Below are positions 59,051 through 64,000 of a stretch of 64,000 nt of DNA, piece by piece. A program made the position numbers and the translations under genes. Each line of letters begins with the position of its first letter. Position 1 is the stretch's first letter. This stretch comes from Lysobacterales bacterium (lineage in GTDB: Bacteria; Pseudomonadota; Gammaproteobacteria; Xanthomonadales; Rhodanobacteraceae): NCBI GenBank assembly GCA_014338185.1, contig QUBV01000007.1:19258-83257 (forward strand). Reading direction: 5' to 3'. Under the pieces are notes generated by a model, which saw only the letters and a program-made list of their open reading frames with translations, did not search any database and was not told the origin of the DNA.

Positions 59051-59072
59051 GGACATCCATACGTCCATGTCC
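59051..59072. promoter_or_regulatory. Octamer-repeat site upstream of cysJ
   Basis: The outer GGACAT and ATGTCC pair as an inverted repeat around CCATACGTCC. Read in 8-bp steps it gives GGACATCC and ATACGTCC, both close to the AGACGTCT MET-box form. Similar sequences lie at 52561 and 52693. Confidence 0.45.
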
Positions 59073-59250
59073 GAATCCTAGGTGGCGCCGCGCTGCCGCC
59101 GGAAAGGACGCTTCGTCATGCGCATATGCAGGGTGCCGCGCGTGGGCAGGCGCGCGGCGGCATGGCCGTCGGTACCGCGAATGACGCGCCCGGTCGATGC
59201 CGCATGATGCAACGCAACACGCGTGTACAGGAACATGAACGTTTACACAT

Positions 59251-59318
59251 CAACATGTTGCGTCGCAATCAGCCAATTCATGTACGCATGGGTATTGGAA
59301 GATACCAACCCAGTACAT
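59251..59318. promoter_or_regulatory. Probable MarR autoregulatory operator
   Basis: CAACATGTTG is a perfect palindrome at 59251-59260. A nested dyad follows: ATGTAC (59280) with GTACAT (59313), and inside it GGTAT with ATACC. TATTAT at 59319 could be the -10 box. The site ends 17 bp before the MarR start, as expected for repression of its own operon. Confidence 0.5.
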
Positions 59319-59334
59319 ATTATTCGCGGCGACC

Positions 59335-59808
59335 ATGATCCAGACCAAAGACAACAGCTTCGCCTACCTGCTGCACGACGTGACGCGACTGCTGCGCAAG
59401 CACTTCGATCGTCGTGCGACGCGCCTGCAGCTCACCCGTGCGCAATGGCGCGCGATCAAGGTGATCCAGCGGCGCCCCGGCCTGAGCCAGACCGAACTGG
59501 CCGATCATCTCGACATGGAGCCGATTCCGGTCGGGCGTGTGATCGACCGCCTGGAGAAGGCCGCCTACGTCGAGCGACGCGCCGACCCCGCCGACCGGCG
59601 GCGCTGGTGCCTGCACCTCACCGGCAAGGCCGATGGCGTGATCGGCGAAATGGAAGTGATCGGCGCCGGTCTGCGCGATGAGGTGCTGCGCGGCGTCGAC
59701 CGCGACGACTTCAAGGCGATGCTGCGCGCGCTCGCGCAGCTCAAGGAAAACCTCATCGTGCTCGACCACGACGTCGACGCCGATGCCTCCCGGCGCAAGG
59801 TGTCATGA
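59335..59808 (+). CDS. MarR-family regulator of the efflux operon
   Basis: 157 residues. Helix-turn-helix and wing: LTRAQWRAIKVIQRRPGLSQTELADHLDMEPIPVGRVIDRLEKAAYVERRADPADRRRWCLHLT. No OhrR-type N-terminal Cys. It overlaps the next gene by 4 bp (ATGA). MarR/EmrR proteins lose DNA affinity when they bind small aromatic compounds, then allow pump expression; the same logic is likely here. Confidence 0.93.
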   Translation: MIQTKDNSFAYLLHDVTRLLRKHFDRRATRLQLTRAQWRAIKVIQRRPGLSQTELADHLDMEPIPVGRVIDRLEKAAYVERRADPADRRRWCLHLTGKADGVIGEMEVIGAGLRDEVLRGVDRDDFKAMLRALAQLKENLIVLDHDVDADASRRKVS

Positions 59809-60914
59809 GCGAGGCCAATCCAACCGCGCCGGCTGCGGCTGCGCGCCCGGGCTGGCGGCGCCTGCTGGCGTGGATCGCCGGACCCGCGCTGGTGTGCGGC
59901 ATCGGCGGCTGGCTGTACCTGACCGGCGGGCGCTACGCCTCGACCGACAATGCCTATGTGCAGGCCGATCGCGTCACCATCGCGGCGCAGATCGGCGGGC
60001 GTGTGGTTGAAGTCGACGTGCGCGAGAACCAGGCCGTGCAGGCCGGGCAGGTGCTGTTCCGCATCGATCCTGCACCGCTGGAGATCGCCCTCGCGCGTGC
60101 GGGCGCGCAGCTCGAATCGGTGCGCAGCATGCTCGATGCCGCCCGCAACGGTTACGAGGTGGCGCAGGCCGAGGTGCGTTCGGCGCAGGCCGACCTCGGC
60201 TACAAGCAACGGCAGTTCGCGCGCATGCAGGAACTGCGCGCGCGCGGCCTGGTCGCGCAGCAGGCGCTCGACGATGCCGCCAATACGCTGGCCGCCGCGC
60301 GCGCCAAGCTCGAATCCAGCCGGGCCGCGGCCACCAAGGCGCGCAACATGCTCGGTGGTTTGCCGCAGACGCCCGACGAGGACCTGGCCGCCTACAAGCT
60401 CGCCTTGGCACAGGTCGCGGCCGCCAGGCTCGACCTGGAGCACGCCACGGTGCGTGCGCCGATGGCCGGTACCATCGGCAAGACCAGTCTGCTGCCGGGC
60501 GATTTCCTCGCCGCGGGCCAGGCGGCGATGCCGCTGGTGGCCGACACCTTGTGGGTCGATGCGAACTTCAAGGAAACCGATCTCACCCACGTGCGCGTGG
60601 GCCAGCCGGCGACGATCGAGGTGGACACGTTTCCGGGCCACCGCTGGCGCGCGCGGGTGGCCTCGATCAGTCCGGCTTCCAGCGCCGAGTTTGCGCTGCT
60701 GCCGGCGCAGAACGCGACCGGCAACTGGGTCAAGATCGTGCAGCGCATCCCGGTGCGCCTCACCTTGGATGACACGCAGGACGATGGCCTGATCCTGCGT
60801 GCGGGCATGAGCGCGCTCGTGTCCATCGATACCGGCGCAGGCAATTCCGTACTCGGCCGCTGGCGCGACGCGGCGGCACCCACACCGCGACGCATCGCCG
60901 GCGGCAGTCCCTGA
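59805..60914 (+). CDS. emrA: EmrA-like membrane fusion protein
   Basis: 369 residues. One membrane helix (about 20-42), then a barrel-sandwich half (STDNAYVQADRVTIAAQIGGRVVEVDVRENQAVQAGQVLFRI), a helical hairpin (about 105-190), the returning half (TVRAPMAGTIGKTSLLPGDF) and a beta domain. The TDNAYV phrase is typical of EmrA. It links an inner-membrane MFS pump to an outer-membrane channel, which is not seen here. Co-translated with the MarR gene. Confidence 0.93.
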   Translation: MSEANPTAPAAAARPGWRRLLAWIAGPALVCGIGGWLYLTGGRYASTDNAYVQADRVTIAAQIGGRVVEVDVRENQAVQAGQVLFRIDPAPLEIALARAGAQLESVRSMLDAARNGYEVAQAEVRSAQADLGYKQRQFARMQELRARGLVAQQALDDAANTLAAARAKLESSRAAATKARNMLGGLPQTPDEDLAAYKLALAQVAAARLDLEHATVRAPMAGTIGKTSLLPGDFLAAGQAAMPLVADTLWVDANFKETDLTHVRVGQPATIEVDTFPGHRWRARVASISPASSAEFALLPAQNATGNWVKIVQRIPVRLTLDDTQDDGLILRAGMSALVSIDTGAGNSVLGRWRDAAAPTPRRIAGGSP

Positions 60915-60957
60915 CCGCGCCCCGGCGCATCCGACTTCCACCGTCCTGGAGCCTTCC

Positions 60958-61152
60958 ATGTTTGCACTGTTTGCCGCGTTGGCGCCTGCACCCGCCGCCA
61001 CGCATGACACCCAAGCGGGTCAGCCGTCGCGCGAGCTGCGCCGTTCGCTGTTCGACAACGCCGAGGAGATCGGCACCTTGATGCCCGTGTATGCCGAGAT
61101 CGCGCGGCGCCTGTCCCGCAACGCCTACACCAGCTACGGCGCGACGCTGTAA
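60958..61152 (+). CDS. Small protein between emrA and emrB, unknown
   Basis: 64 residues from ATG 60958. The N-terminus is hydrophobic (FALFAALAPAPAA), which may be a weak signal or anchor; the rest is a polar helix (SRELRRSLFDNAEEIGTLMPVYAEIARRLSRN). It fills the gap between emrA and emrB with 43 and 11 bp spacing. Not recognised; the length and codon pattern make it plausible but not certain. Confidence 0.5.
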   Translation: MFALFAALAPAPAATHDTQAGQPSRELRRSLFDNAEEIGTLMPVYAEIARRLSRNAYTSYGATL

Positions 61153-61163
61153 GCGCGAGCGCG

Positions 61164-62696
61164 ATGGACACGGCCGTGGCCAGCCACCGCGAGGTCGCCA
61201 ACCGCGGCCTGCTGGTGGTATCGGTGATGCTGGCGACGCTGATGCAGGCGCTCGACACCACCATCGCCAACGTCGCGCTGCCGAACATGCAGGGCAGCCT
61301 GTCGGCGAGCCAGGACCAGATCGCGTGGGTCCTCACCTCCTACATCGTCGCCGCCGCGATCGCCACCCCTGCGACCGGCTGGCTCGCTTCCATCATGGGT
61401 CGGCGGCGCCTGCTGCTGGTGGCGATCGCGGGCTTCACCCTGGCTTCGGTGCTGTGCGCACTGGCCACCGACATCGGCGCGATGGTGGCGTTTCGCCTGC
61501 TGCAGGGCCTGTTCGGTGCCTCGCTGGTGCCGCTGTCGCAATCGACCCTGCTGGATGTGTATCCACGCGAAAAGCACGGCGCGGCGATGGCGCTGTGGGG
61601 CATGGGCGTGATGGTCGGCCCGATCCTCGGCCCGCCGCTGGGCGGCTGGCTCACCGAGAGCTGGAGCTGGCACTGGGTGTTCCTCATCAACCTGCCGGTC
61701 GGCATCCTGGCCTGGCTCGGGGTGGCGGCGAGCCTGCCGACCGACGACACGCGCAACACGCGCTTCGACTGGCGCGGCTTTGCCTTCCTCGCCATCGGCG
61801 TCGGCGCGCTGCAATTGTTCCTCGACCGCGGCGAGCTGCTCGACTGGTGGAACTCGACCGAGATCCGCATCGAGCTCGCGCTGGCCTGCCTGGGCTTCTA
61901 CCTGTATGCGGTGCACTGGAAGTTCAGCCGCCGTGCGTTCGTCGACCTGGGCCTGTTCGCCGATCGCAATTTCCTGGCCAGCAACCTGTTGATCTTCGTG
62001 GTCGGCGTGGTGCTGTTCGCGACGATGGCGCTGTTGCCGCCGTACATGCAAAACCTCATGCAGTACCCGGTCGTCACCACCGGCGTGTTGCTGGCGCCGC
62101 GTGGCGTGGGAACCCTGCTTGCGATGATGGTGGTGGGGCGCCTGCTCGCGCGCGGTGTCGATGCGCGGCTGCTGGCCGCGATCGGCATGCTGCTCACCGC
62201 ACTGTCGCTGTGGCAGATGACCCGGTTCGACCTCGACGTGCCGGCCGCGCTCATCATCGAAAGCGGAGTGCTGCAGGGGATCGGCATCGGCCTGGTGTTC
62301 GTGCCGATCTCCACCGTGGCCTACTCGACCCTGCCCATGGCGGCACGCACCGAGGCTGCGGGCATCTACAGCCTCACCCGCAACATCGGCTCGAGCGTGG
62401 GGATCTCGATCGTGATGGCCTTGCTGTCGCGCAATACGCAGGTCAACCACGCCGAGCTTGCCGAGCGGCTCACGCCCTTCGGTCACAACGCCCACCTGCT
62501 GGAGCAGGCGCTGCGGGCCAATGGCGGTGCCGGACTGGCCGCGCTCGACGCCGAAGTCACGCGGCAGGCCGGCGGCATCGCCTTCCTCGACGATTTCCAG
62601 CTCATGATGCTGCTCACGCTCGCGGCGATCCCGCTGCTGATGCTGCTGCGGCCGGTGCGCCATCGTCCGCTGCCCACGCTCGCCGCCGAACCCTGA
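61164..62696 (+). CDS. emrB: EmrB/QacA-family MFS drug exporter (DHA2, 14 TM)
   Basis: 510 residues with 14 membrane helices. Family motifs: MQALDTTIANVALPNMQGSL (the DxxxVNVAxP type), WVLTSYIVAAAIATPATGWLAS, GRRRLLLVAI, and the C-motif GVMVGPILGPPLGGWLTE. Works with the EmrA-like protein to export hydrophobic toxic compounds using the proton gradient. Substrates unknown. Confidence 0.94.
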   Translation: MDTAVASHREVANRGLLVVSVMLATLMQALDTTIANVALPNMQGSLSASQDQIAWVLTSYIVAAAIATPATGWLASIMGRRRLLLVAIAGFTLASVLCALATDIGAMVAFRLLQGLFGASLVPLSQSTLLDVYPREKHGAAMALWGMGVMVGPILGPPLGGWLTESWSWHWVFLINLPVGILAWLGVAASLPTDDTRNTRFDWRGFAFLAIGVGALQLFLDRGELLDWWNSTEIRIELALACLGFYLYAVHWKFSRRAFVDLGLFADRNFLASNLLIFVVGVVLFATMALLPPYMQNLMQYPVVTTGVLLAPRGVGTLLAMMVVGRLLARGVDARLLAAIGMLLTALSLWQMTRFDLDVPAALIIESGVLQGIGIGLVFVPISTVAYSTLPMAARTEAAGIYSLTRNIGSSVGISIVMALLSRNTQVNHAELAERLTPFGHNAHLLEQALRANGGAGLAALDAEVTRQAGGIAFLDDFQLMMLLTLAAIPLLMLLRPVRHRPLPTLAAEP

Positions 62697-62913
62697 TGCA
62701 CGGTCGGCGCCCGGTCCGCCGTGGCCGCGAGCCAGGGCCATGGCAAGGGCAGGCCACATCCGCACGCCCGTCATGTGTCCGCCGTGAGCGCATCCGCACC
62801 GGTGATCAGGCCAGCGCTGCGCCCGCGACCCCTGCAGCCTGTCGCACCGGCCTTGCGAGCGGAGCGGCCGGCGCGAACCACAGCCGCGCCCAACCCTCGT
62901 GTAGCATCCGTGC

Positions 62914-63495
62914 ATGCCAGTTCCGCTGCCCTTGTCCGAACTCGACTGCGTGACGGCGCGGCTGCGCGCGTGGCGCATGGACGACCTCGACAGCCTCGTC
63001 GCCAGTGCCAATGACGAGAGCGTGTCGCGCGGGCTGCGCGACCGGTTTCCCTACCCCTACACCGGCAACGATGGCCGCGCCTGGCTGGCGCATGCCGCGC
63101 ACAACGCCGACCCGCATGATCGCGCCTGGGCGCTCGAGGTCGACGGGTGCGCGGTGGGCGGCGTGAGTCTGCACCTGGGCAGCGACGTGCACCGGCACAG
63201 CGCCGAACTGGGCTACTGGCTGGCGCAACGCCTGTGGAACCGCGGCATCATGCGCGGCGTGCTCACGCTGTTCGTGCCGCATGCGATGGCCGAACTGGCG
63301 CTGTACCGCGTGCACGCGAGCGTGTACGAAGGCAATCCGGCCTCGATGCGCGTGCTCGAACGCTGCGGCTTCGTGCATGAGGGCGTGGCCAAGTCGGCCG
63401 TGTTCAAGCGCGGCAGGCTGCTCGACATCCATGTGTATGCGCGCACGCGCCTTGCACCCGCCTGCGACCACGATCCCGGTGACCATGAAGCCTGA
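62914..63495 (+). CDS. GNAT-family N-acetyltransferase (RimJ-like)
   Basis: 193 residues. TARLRAWRMDDLDSLVASAND opens the GNAT fold; AVGGVSLHL and ELGYWLAQRLWNRGIMRGVL (the acetyl-CoA loop in degenerate form), then VYEGNPASMRVLERCGFVHEGVAKSAVFKRGRLLDIHVYA complete the RimJ/RimL pattern. It may acetylate a protein N-terminus or a small amine. Its last 11 bp overlap the methyltransferase start. Confidence 0.88.
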   Translation: MPVPLPLSELDCVTARLRAWRMDDLDSLVASANDESVSRGLRDRFPYPYTGNDGRAWLAHAAHNADPHDRAWALEVDGCAVGGVSLHLGSDVHRHSAELGYWLAQRLWNRGIMRGVLTLFVPHAMAELALYRVHASVYEGNPASMRVLERCGFVHEGVAKSAVFKRGRLLDIHVYARTRLAPACDHDPGDHEA

Positions 63496-64000
63496 CCGAC
63501 CCGCGCCACCCGTGCCATCGCCCTGGTCGTCGTCGTCGCGGCCACGTGCGCCGCAGCGCGCCGCGCGGGAGCCGCGCGCGGGTGCGCGTGCCGCCGAGAC
63601 GCGCCTGTACGGGGTCAACGCCTGTCGCGCGGCATTTGCCCATCGGCCCGAGGCGCTGCGCAAGGTGTACCTGCTCGAGTCGCGCATCACGGCGTTCAAG
63701 CCGGTGTTGGCCTGGTGCGTCAAGCACCGCGTCGGCTACCGCGTGGTCGAGGCCGACGACCTCGACCGGCTCACCGCATCGCGCCACCACGAGGGCGTGT
63801 GCTTCGACCTCGTGCGCCGCGCACCGCTGGATGTGGCTGGGCTGTTGGCGCAGGTGCCGGCGGCGCCCGCCGCCTCGCTGTTGCTGTGGCTCGACGGCGT
63901 CGGCAACCCGCACAATTTCGGCGCCTTGCTGCGCAGCGCCGCGCACTTTGGCGCGGCTGGTGTGATCACGCCAGCCGACGTCGAGCTCTCCGGCGCGGCC
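63485..64000 (+). CDS. TrmH/SpoU-family RNA 2'-O-methyltransferase, 3' end missing
   Basis: 172 codons from ATG 63485 to the window end, still open. A basic, Pro-rich N-terminal 35 residues precede an SpoU substrate-binding domain (YGVNACRAAFAHRPEALRKVYLLES, SRHHEGVCFDLV) and the first part of the SPOUT knot (LLLWLDGVGNPHNFGALLRSAAHFGAAGVI). The family methylates ribose in rRNA or tRNA. The long disordered N-terminus separates it from canonical RlmB, so I give no symbol. Confidence 0.9.
   Translation, partial: MKPDRPAPPVPSPWSSSSRPRAPQRAAREPRAGARAAETRLYGVNACRAAFAHRPEALRKVYLLESRITAFKPVLAWCVKHRVGYRVVEADDLDRLTASRHHEGVCFDLVRRAPLDVAGLLAQVPAAPAASLLLWLDGVGNPHNFGALLRSAAHFGAAGVITPADVELSGAA

Larger units (their letters stand above)
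59035..59334. other. Divergent control region of cysJ and the MarR-type gene
   Basis: 300 bp. Near cysJ it has an octamer-repeat site (59051-59072); near the MarR gene, an AT-richer zone (59214-59330) with dyads at 59251 and 59280-59318. No gene was recognised. Confidence 0.6.

Overview
The window is GC-rich, densely coded DNA from a gammaproteobacterium, most likely Xanthomonadales (Lysobacterales), in or near the Rhodanobacteraceae (Dokdonella-like). Four things support this. The glycolytic genes pgk, pyk and a class I fructose-bisphosphate aldolase lie within 11 kb of each other. Secreted proteins carry the phrase (I)F(S/A)(D/N)GF(E/D), which is common in that order. A REP-associated transposase is present, and start codons are a mix of ATG and GTG. 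No rRNA, tRNA, CRISPR array or prophage was seen. The first and last genes run off the ends.

Layout. 1-8574 (minus): nine co-directional genes. They encode a four-repeat, amyloid-like secreted protein, a small secreted protein, a CsgG-like/DUF4384 lipoprotein, another small secreted protein, an ECF sigma factor and its anti-sigma factor, an OmpA-like protein, an Ig/autotransporter-like protein, and a Sel1-caspase lipoprotein. I read this as a self-regulated cell-surface fibre or envelope system. 8575-15718: GST, a DUF2165 membrane protein, an M23 peptidase, the H+-pyrophosphatase and a secreted glycosidase-like protein, plus a possible zinc-ribbon small gene. 16086-25307 (plus): the most striking region. 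It is an eight-gene respiratory operon behind an FNR/ANR-type box. The first half resembles the norS-norY-senC (sNOR) nitric oxide reductase cluster of ammonia oxidisers, with a CuA subunit and a heme-copper subunit whose active-site tyrosine is Gln. The second half is unusual: a cytochrome b-2[4Fe-4S]-MvhD fusion, a one-TM protein, a second and more divergent heme-copper-oxidase-like protein, and a cytochrome b-[2Fe-2S]-FAD-NAD(P) reductase fusion. Together they suggest an NAD(P)H-linked membrane chain ending in non-canonical heme-copper centres.

25330-30730: amino-sugar and cell-wall genes (NagX-like acyltransferase, GH20 hexosaminidase, SpoIID/LytB protein). 30903-31745: a beta-solenoid periplasmic protein. 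31830-37994: a ribosomal peptide cluster of the grasp-with-spasm type: a 44-residue Gly-Gly-leader precursor, a SPASM protein, an ATP-grasp ligase, a small protein, a C39-peptidase ABC exporter and its membrane fusion partner. 38318-50020: central carbon genes (hexose-6-phosphate mutarotase, pgk, HAD phosphatase, pyk, class I aldolase), interleaved with a GH18 chitinase-like protein, ohr/ohrR, a TonB-like protein and a Ser/Thr kinase with a beta-propeller.

50126-59034: assimilatory sulfate and cysteine genes (cysK, cysG, a CysB-like regulator, cysH, cysI, cysJ), with a RAYT transposase and its inverted ends between the regulator and cysH. 59335-62696: a marR-emrA-emrB type efflux operon. 62914-64000: a GNAT acetyltransferase and the start of a TrmH-family RNA methyltransferase. 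All family names are from reading the translations; no database search was run.
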